In this document: piece after piece, positions 44,122-53,498 of the stretch
Position numbering within the stretch: position 1 is the first letter of the stretch
How the letters are laid out: each line of letters begins with the position of its first letter
Assembly (NCBI RefSeq): GCF_001618865.1
Contig: NZ_CP015136.1
Span: 6,855,001 to 6,919,000, forward strand
Length of the DNA stretch: 64,000 nucleotides
DNA from: Luteitalea pratensis
GTDB taxonomy: Bacteria > Acidobacteriota > Vicinamibacteria > Vicinamibacterales > Vicinamibacteraceae
Direction of reading: 5' to 3'
Notes under the pieces: model-generated
The model's database searches: none
Seen by the model: the letters and a program-made list of their open reading frames with translations, nothing else
What the model was told of the DNA's origin: nothing
Position numbers and translations under genes: made by a program

Positions 44122-47100
44122 ATGGTGAGTGCGTTTCAGCGATTGCGCGAAATGCGAGCGGCGCGACCATCTCGCGCGCGTGGAGCATGGTGGCACGTGC
44201 CGGTGCTGGCCCTGGCGTGCGTCATGGCGGTGATGGCGCCTGCGCGGCAAGCTGGCGCGCAGGGTGTCACGACCGGTTCGATCGGCGGCACCGTGACCGA
44301 CGCCGCGGGTGCGCCCGTGGCCGGCGCGAGCGTGATCGCGATCCACACGCCGTCAGGGACCAACTACGAGGCGACGACACGCACGGACGGCCGTTACTTC
44401 ATCCCGAACATGCGCGTCGGCGGCCCGTACGTGGTCACCGTCACGTATGTCGGCGGCGCCAGCGCGTTCGAGCCCTACACGAACGAGAACGTGACGGTCA
44501 ACCTCGGCGTGACCACAGACGTCAACGTCACAGTGAAGAACATCGCTGTCGAGGAATCGGTCACCGTCGTCGCCAGCAGCGACGCCGTGTTCAGCTCGAC
44601 TCGGACGGGCGCGGCGACCACGGTGTCACGCGACATGATCCAGAACCTGCCCAACGTCAGCAACCGTCTGGAGAATTTCACGCGCCTCACGCCGCAGGCG
44701 AGCGGCAGCAATTTCGTCGGCCAGGACAACCGGATGAACAACATCACGGTGGACGGTTCCTACTTCAACAACTCGTTCGGGCTGGGCGGCGCGCCTGGTG
44801 ATCGTACGAACGTTGCGCCGATTTCGCCGCAGGCGATTGAGCAGATCCAGGTAAACGTGGCGCCGTACGACGTGCGCCAGGGGAATTTCGTCGGCGCCGG
44901 CATCAACACCGTGACCCGCAGCGGCGGCAATACTTTCCATGGCTCGTTCTACCACCAGTTTCGCGACGACAGCATGGTCGGCACGCAGGCCGGCAACAAC
45001 GTCGTCAATGTCGGTACCTTCGAGTTCGCCAACACGGGCGGCTGGGCGTCGGGCCCGATCTGGAAGAACAAGGCGTTCTTCTTCTTCAACGTCGAGGACG
45101 AGTCACTGACGCAGCCGGGGACGACGTGGCGCGCCAACAACGGCGGTGAGCCGGCCGGCAGTGGGATCACCCGCGTGCTCAAGACGGACCTCGACAACCT
45201 GAGCACACTCCTCGCCCGCGATTTCGGTTACCAGACGGGCGGCTACCAGGGGTACGACTTCGAGACACCGGCGCGCCGTTACCTCATCAAGGGCGACTAC
45301 AGCGCGAACACGAACAACAAGATCACCTTCCGGTACACGCACCTCAACTCGATCACCGACGTGCTCGCCAACAACTCGGCCTCACTTGGCTTCGGCAATC
45401 GTCAGGGCCGTCCGGATGCGCTGAACTTCCAGAACTCGAACTACCAGACACAGGAAAACATCCGCTCGGGTATCGGCGAGTGGAACTCGACGTACAGCAA
45501 CACGATGGCCAACTCGCTGATCGTCGGTTACACGTCCCAGGACGAGAGCCGCTCGGTCCGCGACGGCGTGACGATGTTCCCCCTGGTCGACATCCTCGAG
45601 GCGAACACGACCTATACCTCCTTCGGCCTCGAGCCGTTCACGCCCAACAACGAACTCCGCTACAAGACGTTCCAGATGCAGGACTCGTTCACGAAGTTCG
45701 CCAACAAGCACTCGTTCACGTTCGGCGGCACCGCCGAGCGCTACGAGTCGGAGAACGTCTTCTTCCCGGGCTCGCAGAGCGTGTATTCATACAACTCGCT
45801 TGCCGATTTCTACGCCGATGCAGCCGGCTACGTCGCGAACCCGAACCGCACGACCTCGCCAGTGACTCTGCGTCGCTTCCAGGTCCGATGGAACAACATC
45901 CCCGGGCAGACCAAGCCGGTGCAGCCGCTCGAGGTGTGGTACACGGGCGCATACGCCCAGGACGAGTGGGCGGTGCGCGACAACCTGAAGATCACGGCGG
46001 GCATCCGCTTCGACGTGCCGCGGTTCGGCGAGACCGGCTACCAGAACGTAGACGCCGATGCGCTCGTGTTCCGTGACGAGAACGGCAACCCGGTGCAGTA
46101 CGAGACCGCCAAGCTGCCGGACCCGAAGTACCTCTGGTCCCCGCGTGTCGGCTTCAACTGGGCGGTCGACGAGAAGCGCAACACGCAGGTGCGTGGCGGC
46201 ACGGGGATCTTCACGGGCAAGCCCGCGTACGTGTGGATCTCGAACCAGATCGGCAACACCGGCATGCTCACGGGCTTCGAGGAGCTCAACAACGTCACCA
46301 ACCGTCCGTTCAACCCGAATCCGGACGCGTACAAGCCGGCCAACGTGACGGGCGCACCTGCCTCCGCCTACGAGCTCGCCCTGACCGATCCCGATTTCAC
46401 ATTCCCGCAGCTCTGGCGCACCAACTTCGCGGTCGATCAGCGCTTGTGGGGAGGGATGATCGGCACGGCCGAGTACATCTACAACAGCGACGTCAACGGC
46501 ATCTACTACATCAATGCCAACCTGCCGGCCGCGCAGGGTGCGTTCACCGGCGTCGACGCACGTCCGCGCTGGACCAACAACCGCATCCACAGCAACGTCG
46601 CCAATGCGGTCGTGCTGAAGAACCAGAACGTCGGCGACTCGTGGAACTTCGCGACGACGTTGTCGAAGAACTTCACTGGTGGCTTCGTGAAGAGTGCGTA
46701 CAGCTACGGCGAGTCCAGGAACACGGTCGATCCGGGCTCGATTGCCTTCGGCTCGTGGAACGGCAACGCCAACCCGGGCGACCCGAACAACCCGGGTATG
46801 GGTTACGGCCTTGGCTCACCGGGTCATCGCTTCTTCGTGGCTGGCTCGTATACGAAGGACTGGTTCAAGTTCGGTGGCACGTCGTTCTCGGCCTTCTGGG
46901 AGTCGCGCACCAACAGCAATGCGACGTACACGTTCGCGGGCGACCTGAACGGCGACGGCGGCACGAGCAACGATCTGTACTACGTGCCCCGCGATGAGTC
47001 GGAGATGAACTTCCAGCCGTATGCGGCCGGTGCCATCACCTACACGGCCGCCCAGCAGGCCGCAGCGTGGGACGCCTACATCTCCCAGGACGAGTACCTG

Positions 47101-47469
47101 AGCACCCGTCGCGGCCAGTACGCCGAGCGCGGCGCCATCTTCCTCCCGTTCGTGCACCGCCTCGACTTCAGTGTGACGCAGGATTTCTTCGCGAGCATCA
47201 AGGGCCACCGTCACACGTTCCAGATCCGCGCCGACTTCCTCAACTTCGGCAACATGCTGAACGAGGACTGGGGCGTCGGGCAGCGGTTGATCAGCACGCA
47301 GCCGCTGATCGTGCCAACGGCAGCTCAGGGCGGCCAGGCAGATGCGCAGGGCCGTGCGCAGTATCGGCTCCGTGCCATCAACAACGAGCTGATGACCAAG
47401 TCGCTGGAACCGACCGCCGGACTCGGCGACGTCTACCGGTTCCAGATCATGCTGCGGTACCTGTTCTGA
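44122..47469 (+). CDS. TonB-dependent receptor with carboxypeptidase-regulatory N-terminal domain (Oar-like)
   Basis: 1115 aa from the ATG at 44122 (AGGAGA upstream). A signal peptide (ending QAGAQG) is followed by a regulatory-like beta domain (SIGGTVTDAAGAPVAGASVIAI...TTRTDGRYFIPNMRVGGPYVV), a plug domain (VSRDMIQNLPNVSN, NNITVDGSYFNNSFG, QIQVNVAPYDVRQGNFVGAGINTVTRSGGN) and a beta-barrel ending in an aromatic (LRYLF). Such receptors import large ligands or secrete/anchor proteins. The tonB-exbB-exbD operon at 50.6-53.1 kb could energise it. It is monocistronic. Confidence 0.93.
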   Translation: MVSAFQRLREMRAARPSRARGAWWHVPVLALACVMAVMAPARQAGAQGVTTGSIGGTVTDAAGAPVAGASVIAIHTPSGTNYEATTRTDGRYFIPNMRVGGPYVVTVTYVGGASAFEPYTNENVTVNLGVTTDVNVTVKNIAVEESVTVVASSDAVFSSTRTGAATTVSRDMIQNLPNVSNRLENFTRLTPQASGSNFVGQDNRMNNITVDGSYFNNSFGLGGAPGDRTNVAPISPQAIEQIQVNVAPYDVRQGNFVGAGINTVTRSGGNTFHGSFYHQFRDDSMVGTQAGNNVVNVGTFEFANTGGWASGPIWKNKAFFFFNVEDESLTQPGTTWRANNGGEPAGSGITRVLKTDLDNLSTLLARDFGYQTGGYQGYDFETPARRYLIKGDYSANTNNKITFRYTHLNSITDVLANNSASLGFGNRQGRPDALNFQNSNYQTQENIRSGIGEWNSTYSNTMANSLIVGYTSQDESRSVRDGVTMFPLVDILEANTTYTSFGLEPFTPNNELRYKTFQMQDSFTKFANKHSFTFGGTAERYESENVFFPGSQSVYSYNSLADFYADAAGYVANPNRTTSPVTLRRFQVRWNNIPGQTKPVQPLEVWYTGAYAQDEWAVRDNLKITAGIRFDVPRFGETGYQNVDADALVFRDENGNPVQYETAKLPDPKYLWSPRVGFNWAVDEKRNTQVRGGTGIFTGKPAYVWISNQIGNTGMLTGFEELNNVTNRPFNPNPDAYKPANVTGAPASAYELALTDPDFTFPQLWRTNFAVDQRLWGGMIGTAEYIYNSDVNGIYYINANLPAAQGAFTGVDARPRWTNNRIHSNVANAVVLKNQNVGDSWNFATTLSKNFTGGFVKSAYSYGESRNTVDPGSIAFGSWNGNANPGDPNNPGMGYGLGSPGHRFFVAGSYTKDWFKFGGTSFSAFWESRTNSNATYTFAGDLNGDGGTSNDLYYVPRDESEMNFQPYAAGAITYTAAQQAAAWDAYISQDEYLSTRRGQYAERGAIFLPFVHRLDFSVTQDFFASIKGHRHTFQIRADFLNFGNMLNEDWGVGQRLISTQPLIVPTAAQGGQADAQGRAQYRLRAINNELMTKSLEPTAGLGDVYRFQIMLRYLF

Positions 47470-47475
47470 AGGTGG

Positions 47476-47767
47476 GGCCGGCTGTCCCAGCCGGCCACGA
47501 CGTCACGGCCTTCGGCCATCGGCCGTGGGCCTTCGGAAACCGGAAGGGCGCCTTCGCAAGGGGGCGCCCTAATCTGTTTCATGGTCATGCCGCAATGCCG
47601 AATGCCGGGATGTCGAAACCAGCTGCCAGATCAATAAGGCAGGCCGGCTCTCCGAGCCGGCCATCACGAACACGATAAAGGGCGGGCCGAGCGTTCGGCG
47701 TTGACTTTGGGGCATTAGTCGTCAAGCGTCAGGCATCAGGCGTTAGGCGTTAGGCGTTAGGCGTTAA
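47476..47767. repeat. Repeat-filled gap after the TonB receptor
   Basis: 47476-47496 and 47642-47662 are hairpins of the GCCGGCTnTCC...AGCCGGC family. 47507-47534 is GGCCTTC, GGCCATC, GGCCGTG, GGCCTTC. 47588-47615 is an octamer-family piece ending GGGATGTCGAA. 47726-47767 is GCGTCAG, GCATCAG, GCGTTAG three times, GCGTTAA. No gene is seen. Confidence 0.82.
47545..47570 (+). terminator. Probable terminator of the TonB-receptor gene
   Basis: AGGGCGCC pairs with GGCGCCCT around a 10-nt loop, followed by a short AATCTGTTT stretch. The T tract is weak. Confidence 0.6.
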
Positions 47768-47804
47768 TGTGATCCCCCGCAGCGTCCCAGGTCGGAGCTC
47801 CCTG

Positions 47805-49217
47805 ATGCGCAGGTGCGCCGTGGGCGCTGCAGTCGCCACGGCTCTCACCGCCGCGCTCGTCACCGGTCTGCCCGCGCAGTCGCCGCGCCCGCCGGGCGAC
47901 GCCACCATCCTCATCCGCGACGTCGGCATCATCGCCATGACAAGGCCAGGTGTCGCTACTGGTTCTGTCCTGGTACGCGATGGCCGCATCCAGTACGCCG
48001 GTCCTGCCAACGCGACGCCCGCATCGGAGGGCGCCCACGTGATCGACGGCCGCGGCCGCTTTCTCGTGCCCGGATTGATCGACATGCACACGCACGTGTC
48101 GAAGACGCGCGCGTCGGCACTCGGGTTGCTCGTGTCGGCCGGCGTGACGACCGTGCGTGACATGGGCGGCGACCACGAGGAGCTGCTGCGATGGCGATCG
48201 GAGATCAGCGCCGGGCGCCGCGTAGGCCCGCGGCTACGCATCGCCGGACCGTACCTCGAATCCGGCCGCAATGCGGACCGCCAGCACCGCACACCGGTCG
48301 CCGAGATGGCCGAACCGGTCGAGCGCACGCGCATCGGCGTCGCCACGCCAGCCGATGCCGACCGCATCATCGCGGCGGTGGCGGCACGCGGTGTCGACCA
48401 TCTGAAGATCAGGACGACGCAGGATCGGGACACGTACCTCGCGATCGGCGCGGCAGCGCGGCGCCACGGCCTGCGGCTGACGGGGCATGCGCAACCCTTT
48501 CCAATCGATGACGTGATCGCGGCCGGGCAGGCGACGATCGAGCACGTCTTCGTCCCGTCACTCGAGGCGCGGCCGGCCGCCGAACGGGCAGCGTACATCG
48601 ACGGGCTGGCACGCGGCCACGTCGATGTGGTCCCGACGCTGGTGGTCATCGAGAGGATTGGCGTGCCGAGCGCTGATGCTCTCGCCGGCGCGGTGCGTGA
48701 GGCCACGGCAGGCCGCATGTTGTCGGCATTCCTGCTCGCAGATTGGCGCGAGCAACTGGCCGAGCAGGATGCGGATCGCCAGAGGTTGTACGGTCAACTC
48801 CAGGCGTCGGCACGGCGTGATCTCGGCCGCCTGCGTGCGGCAGGCGTCCGGATCCTCGCGGGCACGGACGTCGGCGTGTTGAACGCCTTTCCCGGGCGTG
48901 CACTGCACGAGGAAATCGCCTTGCTGGTGCGCGATGCCGGGATGACCGCCTATGAGGCGTTGCAAGCGTCCACGATCAATGCCGCGGCGTCGCTCGGACT
49001 CGATCGGGAGTTGGGCACGATCGAAGCGGGCAAGGGCGCCGATCTCGTGCTCCTCGATGGCAACCCGCTACAGGACGTGTCGCAAGTGTCGCGAATAGCG
49101 GCGGTCATCGCCGCCGGCCGGCTGTTCGATCGCGCGGCGCTCGATCGCATTCGGCACGAGGTGAGCGCGGCGCCGGATATTGCGGTCAACGACTGGCCAC
49201 GCGTCCCCGAGCGGTAG
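47805..49217 (+). CDS. Exported amidohydrolase (imidazolonepropionase/prolidase-like)
   Basis: 470 aa from the ATG at 47805, with GGAG upstream and a signal peptide (VGAAVATALTAALVTGLPAQ); a GTG frame starting at 47769 abuts the heptamer array and is rejected. Metal motifs are DMHTHV (His95-x-His97), the lysine region DHLKIRT, LTGHAQ and IEHVFV histidines, and AGTDVGVLN (metal Asp). The C-terminal AGKGADLVLLDGNPL is typical of the family. It should hydrolyse a cyclic amide or dipeptide in the periplasm; the substrate is unknown. Confidence 0.88.
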   Translation: MRRCAVGAAVATALTAALVTGLPAQSPRPPGDATILIRDVGIIAMTRPGVATGSVLVRDGRIQYAGPANATPASEGAHVIDGRGRFLVPGLIDMHTHVSKTRASALGLLVSAGVTTVRDMGGDHEELLRWRSEISAGRRVGPRLRIAGPYLESGRNADRQHRTPVAEMAEPVERTRIGVATPADADRIIAAVAARGVDHLKIRTTQDRDTYLAIGAAARRHGLRLTGHAQPFPIDDVIAAGQATIEHVFVPSLEARPAAERAAYIDGLARGHVDVVPTLVVIERIGVPSADALAGAVREATAGRMLSAFLLADWREQLAEQDADRQRLYGQLQASARRDLGRLRAAGVRILAGTDVGVLNAFPGRALHEEIALLVRDAGMTAYEALQASTINAAASLGLDRELGTIEAGKGADLVLLDGNPLQDVSQVSRIAAVIAAGRLFDRAALDRIRHEVSAAPDIAVNDWPRVPER

Positions 49218-49485
49218 GCGGATCGCCACATGTCATGCCTGATGCCTGATGCCTCATGTAGCCGTCGAGCTTGCTCGACGGTCAGCAGTGCGGCGTACGG
49301 CCTGGAGCCGCATGACGATGCGTCGGCCGCAGCCCAGTGGAAGCTCGAAAGGCAGGCCAGGCAGTCGTCAGTTCCGGCTTACGCCGGTGTTCGACACTCC
49401 GCAGTCGGCATCTCGGCACTTCTGCCCGTCCTGGCGAAGGCCGACCTGTCCGCTGAAGCCTTTGGCGAAGGCGGACGGCGTATCG
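49218..49485. repeat. ATGCCTG heptamers, GTAG hairpin and CTTGTCCGC-type element
   Basis: 49235-49257 is ATGCCTG, ATGCCTG, ATGCCTC. 49258-49281 is GTAG plus CCGTCGAGCTTGCTCGACGG. 49439-49475 is CTGTCCGCTGAAGCC followed by GGCGAAGGCGGAC, the same family as 39400-39430. No gene is seen. Confidence 0.8.
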
Positions 49486-50091
49486 TCAGACGCGGACGCC
49501 GAGGACGCGCAAGGCCTCCCGGCACTGCGGCGGCGACACGAAGTGGATGGTGTGGAGGCCCGCATGACGGGCGCCTTCGATGTTGGGCAGGTTGTCGTCG
49601 ATGAACACCGTGCGATCGGCGACAAAGCCGGTGCGCGCGAGGGCGAGCGTGAACATCTCGGGATCGGGCTTGGCGATGCCCTCGACGCCGGAGATGACGA
49701 TGTCCTCGAACCAGTCCAGGAACGGGAAGCGCTCGCGAGCGACGGGAAATGTCTCCGCCGACCAGTTGGTCAGCGCCGCGACACGATAGCCGGCCTCGCG
49801 CAGTTCGGCCAGCAGCGTGACGCTCTCGTCGATGGCGCCGCCAAGCATCCGCTCCCACTGCGACTTCCACTCGGCAAGCAGTGTCCCGTGCTCGGGATGA
49901 AGCGCCGAGCGCTCGGCGATCGCCTGTGCGAACGGCTTGCCGAGATCCATCTCATGGTTCCAGGTACCCGGCGTGATCTCGGCGAGGAAACGCTCCATCG
50001 CCTCGGCGCTCGCGAACCGATCCTGGTAGTGATTGCGGGGATCCCAGCGGATCAGCACGTTGCCGAGATCGAAAAGCACAGCGTCGATCAT
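49486..50091 (-). CDS. HAD-IA family hydrolase (YihX-like)
   Basis: 201 aa. Motif I is FDLGNVLIRW with nucleophile Asp8; the second Asp of the usual DxD is Gly, as is common in the FDLGGV/FDLGNV branch that includes haloacid-dehalogenase-like and YihX-type sugar phosphatases. Motif II is VAALTNWS and motif IV is VFIDDNLPNIEGAR. The substrate is unknown. Heptamer-like units (GCCATCG, TCATTCG, GCCATGG, GCATTCG; 50097-50124) begin six bases upstream of its start codon. Confidence 0.85.
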   Translation of the reverse strand: MIDAVLFDLGNVLIRWDPRNHYQDRFASAEAMERFLAEITPGTWNHEMDLGKPFAQAIAERSALHPEHGTLLAEWKSQWERMLGGAIDESVTLLAELREAGYRVAALTNWSAETFPVARERFPFLDWFEDIVISGVEGIAKPDPEMFTLALARTGFVADRTVFIDDNLPNIEGARHAGLHTIHFVSPPQCREALRVLGVRV

Positions 50092-50096
50092 GCTCG

Positions 50097-50345
50097 GCCA
50101 TCGTCATTCGGCCATGGGCATTCGTCAAGCACGTCGCCTGACACCGCGAGTCGACTGTACGTCTCGGAATCAGGAAGACCCGTTCCTGGAGTCGTCCTGC
50201 AGAACCGTAATCCGGGCACCGTTCTCCGTTCTCCGTTCTCCGTCCTACCTCGGCCCTCCGTCCTCCCTCTTACCTCCGTCCTCCGTCCTCCTTCCTCCTT
50301 CCTCCTTCCTCCGTCCTCCGTCCTCCTTCCTCCGTCCTTTCCCTC
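50097..50345. repeat. Heptamer region upstream of the HAD gene, mainly GTCCTCC/TTCCTCC
   Basis: 50097-50124 has four 7-bp units of the CATTCGG/CCATGGG type. 50221-50345 is a long array: GTTCTCC three times, GTCCTAC, irregular units, then GTCCTCC and TTCCTCC alternating in blocks. The reverse complement (GGAGGAC, GGAGGAA) matches the family at 19024-19150. No gene lies in 50092-50585. Confidence 0.9.
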
Positions 50346-50510
50346 CAACACCTCCTCTAGTTCCTGCAGCTGGCGCAGAGTCCTCTGTGACCGACCGGCG
50401 TCGACTCGCCGATCCAGAGAGCGGTAAGAAGGTGGCGCGAGCCGATCAGGCGAGCGGCCTTGTTGGGCATTCCGGCCTTGCGGCATTCCGGCCTTGTCAA
50501 TGAAACGAAA

Positions 50511-50541
50511 AACGCCGGCTCCCTTTCGGGTGCCGGCGTTT
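50511..50541. terminator. Terminator hairpin downstream of the tonB-exb operon
   Basis: AAACGCCGGC pairs with GCCGGCGTTT around TCCCTTTCGGGT. The A-rich left flank reads as T on the minus strand, so it can terminate the exbB-exbD-exbD transcript. Confidence 0.75.
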
Positions 50542-50543
50542 CC

Positions 50544-50570
50544 GGGCCCCGCTCGGGAGAGCGGGCCTAC
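50544..50570 (-). repeat. GTAG hairpin downstream of exbD
   Basis: On the minus strand GTAG is followed by GCCCGCTCTCCCGAGCGGGGC. It belongs to the TCTCC-loop GTAG family but has a different stem. Confidence 0.72.
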
Positions 50571-50585
50571 CTTCCAGAGCTGAGG

Positions 50586-51041
50586 CTAGTCGCCGCCAGA
50601 ACCGCGACGCATGCCTTCCGTGACGATGCCGACCTTGTCGACGCCGGCACCGCGGGCGGCGTCGATGGCCATCACGATGTGGCCGTACGGCAGCGTCGGA
50701 GCGCCCAGGATGAACATCGTCTTCTCCTTGCGCGTCTCGAAGATTTCGGTGAGACGCGCCTGGAGGTCGGCCATCGGGACGTCCTGGTTGTTGACCGACA
50801 GACTGCGGTCGGCGTTCATCGTCAGCACTATCTGCGTGTCGGAGCTGGACTGCTCGGCACTCTTGGTCTCGAGCGGCAGATTGATGTCCGTGCCCTTCTG
50901 GGTCATCGGCAGCGCCGCCATGAAGATGACGAGCAGCACGAGCAGCACGTCGATCAGCGGCGTCACGTTCATGTCCGAACTGGCATGCGGGGTCTCGCCC
51001 CGCTGGACCGTTTCGGCGCCGTGGTGTTTGTGGGCAGACAT
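50586..51041 (-). CDS. exbD: ExbD/TolR-family biopolymer transport protein, second copy in operon
   Basis: 151 aa: a short cytoplasmic tail, one transmembrane helix (DMNVTPLIDVLLVLLVIFMAAL, with the proton-relay Asp in PLID) and a periplasmic domain. It starts one base after the stop of the other exbD, so the two are translated together. Two different ExbD proteins with one ExbB are common in this phylum and may form a mixed motor. Confidence 0.92.
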   Translation of the reverse strand: MSAHKHHGAETVQRGETPHASSDMNVTPLIDVLLVLLVIFMAALPMTQKGTDINLPLETKSAEQSSSDTQIVLTMNADRSLSVNNQDVPMADLQARLTEIFETRKEKTMFILGAPTLPYGHIVMAIDAARGAGVDKVGIVTEGMRRGSGGD

Positions 51042-51042
51042 G

Positions 51043-51477
51043 CTAGTCGCCTCCCCCTTCTGCCTTCTTCTTGCTCTCGGTGATCAGCGCGACGTTCTCG
51101 ATGCCCACTTCTCGCAGCTTGTCCATCATGTTCATGATGGCGGAGTAGGGGGCGTCGGTGTCGGCCTTGAGGTAGACCACGCGTTCCGCCTTCTCTTCGA
51201 GCGCAGCCTTGATGCGGTCCACCGCCTCGGATTCGGAGACCTGGATGTTGTTGACGTAGAGGCTCTTCTGCGCGTCCACGTGCACCACGGTCTGTTCCTG
51301 GGTGGAAGGCTTCTCCGTGGTGTTGTCGGCGAGCGGCAGCCGGACGTTCACGCCCTTCTGCAGCAGGGGCGCGATGAGCATCATGATGATGAGCAGCACC
51401 AGCATGATGTCGACAAGGGGGGTGACGTTGATGTCGGCCTTGATTGCGCCCTTCCCGCCCCCCAAGTTCATTGACAT
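51043..51477 (-). CDS. exbD: ExbD/TolR-family biopolymer transport protein, first copy in operon
   Basis: 144 aa from the ATG at 51477 (AGGAG eight bases upstream). It has INVTPLVDIMLVLLIIMMLIAPLL with the conserved Asp, then a periplasmic domain. It differs from its neighbour in the soluble part. It lies between exbB and the second exbD, separated from exbB by a gap holding two hairpins. Confidence 0.92.
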   Translation of the reverse strand: MSMNLGGGKGAIKADINVTPLVDIMLVLLIIMMLIAPLLQKGVNVRLPLADNTTEKPSTQEQTVVHVDAQKSLYVNNIQVSESEAVDRIKAALEEKAERVVYLKADTDAPYSAIMNMMDKLREVGIENVALITESKKKAEGGGD

Positions 51478-51495
51478 GGCGTCTTCTCCTGATCG

Positions 51496-51574
51496 GGGAC
51501 GTGCCGCAAGGCACGTCCCTGTCAAACCCGATCCTGCCCTGCGGACAGCGGCCGGCTCGAAGAGCCCGCCCTAC
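51496..51574. repeat. Two hairpins between exbB and exbD
   Basis: 51496-51519 is a 10-bp stem GGGACGTGCC/GGCACGTCCC with loop GCAA. 51549-51574 is, on the minus strand, GTAG followed by GGCGGGCTCTTCGAGCC. They may stabilise or attenuate the transcript and so set the ExbB:ExbD ratio. Confidence 0.75.
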
Positions 51575-51581
51575 CTGTTCC

Positions 51582-52262
51582 CTAGTTGCTCTTCTTGACG
51601 AAGTAGTCGACCATCTCCGACGAACTGTTGTCCATCTCGACGTTGAAGTACTCGAGACGGCCGGTCAGGTAGTTGTAGAACCACACCGCCGGGATGGCGA
51701 CGACGAGACCGAGCGCGGTCTCGACGAGCGCTTCCGAAATACCGGCCGACACCGAGCCGATACCGCCCGAGCCCGTCGCGGCGATGCCCTGGAACGCCGA
51801 GATGACGCCGACCACCGTGCCGAGCAGACCCACGAAGGGGGCCGTCGAACCGATCGTCGCAAGGGAGGAGACGCCCTTCTTCAGGTCGTTGCCGGTGAGC
51901 GCCGTGGCGCGCTGGATGGCGCGACGCACCGTGTCGAGCAGGTCGTCACGGGTGAGCTGCTGGCCGCTCTCGGACTGGAACTGGTACTCCTGCAGGCCAG
52001 CGAGCACCACCTTGGCCAAGTGGCTGTAACGGAAGTTCTTCGACTGCGATAGCGCAATCGCGTCCTTCAGGCGACCTTCCTTCAGGTGCTTGGCCACCTG
52101 CGGCGCGTACAGCTTCGACTGCTTTTGCGCCTGCGAGAAGGTGTACCACCGCTCGACGAACACGCCGACCGACCAGAAGGACATGAAGAAGAGGATGTAC
52201 GCCACGGCCTTGGCGACAAAGCCCATCTGCTGCCACATGTGAATCAGATTCAGATCACCCAT
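51582..52262 (-). CDS. exbB: ExbB/TolQ-family biopolymer transport protein (MotA/TolQ/ExbB proton channel)
   Basis: 226 aa from the ATG at 52262 (GGAGCGCA upstream). Three transmembrane segments fit the family: one near residues 13-35 and the conserved pair around STAPFVGLLGTVVGVISAF and ALVETALGLVVAIPAVWFYN. With ExbD and TonB it transduces proton-motive force to outer-membrane receptors such as the one at 44.1 kb. Confidence 0.93.
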   Translation of the reverse strand: MGDLNLIHMWQQMGFVAKAVAYILFFMSFWSVGVFVERWYTFSQAQKQSKLYAPQVAKHLKEGRLKDAIALSQSKNFRYSHLAKVVLAGLQEYQFQSESGQQLTRDDLLDTVRRAIQRATALTGNDLKKGVSSLATIGSTAPFVGLLGTVVGVISAFQGIAATGSGGIGSVSAGISEALVETALGLVVAIPAVWFYNYLTGRLEYFNVEMDNSSSEMVDYFVKKSN

Positions 52263-52407
52263 TGCGCTCCACCCCTCCGGGGATGACTGCCCGGGGCGCC
52301 CCACCGCGGCGACGCGCCTCGTTCGTGTGTCGTGTACGACCGGTCGTGCTGTTGACGATGACAGACTCCCGTGGCCCGACGATGGCGGGACGCGGGAACC
52401 CAGGTAA

Positions 52408-53148
52408 CTACTGCAACGTGAAGTTCACCGTGACGGTCATGATGACCGGCACCGGCACGCCGTTGAGCAACGTGGGGGTGTACTCCCACTGCTTCACGGC
52501 ATCGAGGGCGGCCTGGTCAAGCAACGGGATGCTGCGGAGCACGCGCGCGTTCTGCACCTTGCCGTTCGGTCCGATCGTCGCCTCGATGATCACGACGCCG
52601 GCCACTCGGGCCGACTGCGCAATCTGCGGGTAGACCGGCTTCACGTCGCGGGTCTTCTTCGGCGGGGCGATGTTGCCTCCGACACGGACCGGCTGGGTCG
52701 GCGCCGGCGGCGGCGGCGGCGGCGCGGACGGCAGACCACCCACGACACCACCCAGCGCGCCACCGGGAATGCCACCCTCGACACCACCGGGCACGCCAAC
52801 GCCGATGTTGGCGGCGGGCGGCGCGGGAGCCTCGGGCTTGATCTCCTTAGGGGGCTCGATCGGTGCGGCGTTCGGGTTGGCCGTCGGCGTCGGCGTCGGC
52901 GTCGGCGCAGCAGCAGCAGGGGGCGGCGGCGGCGGCGGGGGTGGCGGCGGCGGCGGCGGCGGCGCACCCACGAATGCCGACATGCTCCCCGTTACCTCGG
53001 GCAGCGCATCCATCGCCATCAGCGGGATAATGATCACCGATCCCACGACCAGCAAGTGGAGGATGATCGAGACGGGGACCGTGTACCACTTCTGCGACCC
53101 GACCTTGATGGACGGCTCGACCACATCCCCGAACATGTCTTTCGGCAC
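52408..53148 (-). CDS. tonB: TonB-family energy transducer
   Basis: 246 aa from a GTG at 53148, preferred because AGGAGG lies eight bases upstream; the ATG four codons later is too far from it. One N-terminal transmembrane helix (about 25-46), a long Pro-rich spacer (a run of 15 Pro, then Ala/Pro/Thr repeats), a Gly-rich segment, and a C-terminal TonB domain (KPVYPQIAQSARVAGVVIIEATIGPNG...LDAVKQWEYTP). It is first in the operon with exbB and two exbD genes. Confidence 0.93.
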   Translation of the reverse strand: MPKDMFGDVVEPSIKVGSQKWYTVPVSIILHLLVVGSVIIIPLMAMDALPEVTGSMSAFVGAPPPPPPPPPPPPPPPAAAAPTPTPTPTANPNAAPIEPPKEIKPEAPAPPAANIGVGVPGGVEGGIPGGALGGVVGGLPSAPPPPPPAPTQPVRVGGNIAPPKKTRDVKPVYPQIAQSARVAGVVIIEATIGPNGKVQNARVLRSIPLLDQAALDAVKQWEYTPTLLNGVPVPVIMTVTVNFTLQ

Positions 53149-53202
53149 TGGCCTGTCCTCCTACCGACCCAGAGGCTGCTGCTATACCGCCGTGAGGCGG
53201 CG

Positions 53203-53232
53203 ATTATAGCGACAGCAAAAAAACAGTGTCAA
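53203..53232 (-). promoter_or_regulatory. Consensus sigma-70 promoter of the tonB-exbB-exbD operon
   Basis: On the minus strand TTGACA (53232-53227) and TATAAT (53208-53203) are both perfect, with an 18-bp spacer rich in T. Transcription should begin near 53196, about 48 nt before the tonB start. The rest of 53233-53498 shows no gene. Confidence 0.85.
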
Positions 53233-53498
53233 CGAACCCGATGTCCTCTTTGACACCGGTTTTCCGGAATCGGGCCACGAGTGCCGTGGACTGATCTTCC
53301 GTCGCTCGTCCGCATGCTTCAGCCGGCCCACGTGCGCCACCCGTACGCGCACATGGCGCGCAACGCGCGTCGGCTGAAATCGCAGAAGGCGGATGTTATG
53401 CGCGCCGCTCCGCACGTGTCAAAGCCATCCTGGCGGCGGATTTTTTCCTATCCCACATCCAGGGGTCGCGAGTGTGGCGACATGGCAACCACAGCGGC

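Noticed and set aside
47769-47804. GTG start extending the amidohydrolase by 12 residues
   Set aside because: It abuts the heptamer array and lacks a ribosome site, whereas the ATG at 47805 has GGAG and begins a signal peptide.
52922-52975. Proline-codon run in tonB as a frameshift hotspot or assembly error
   Set aside because: Pro-rich spacers are normal in TonB proteins and the frame is open on both sides.
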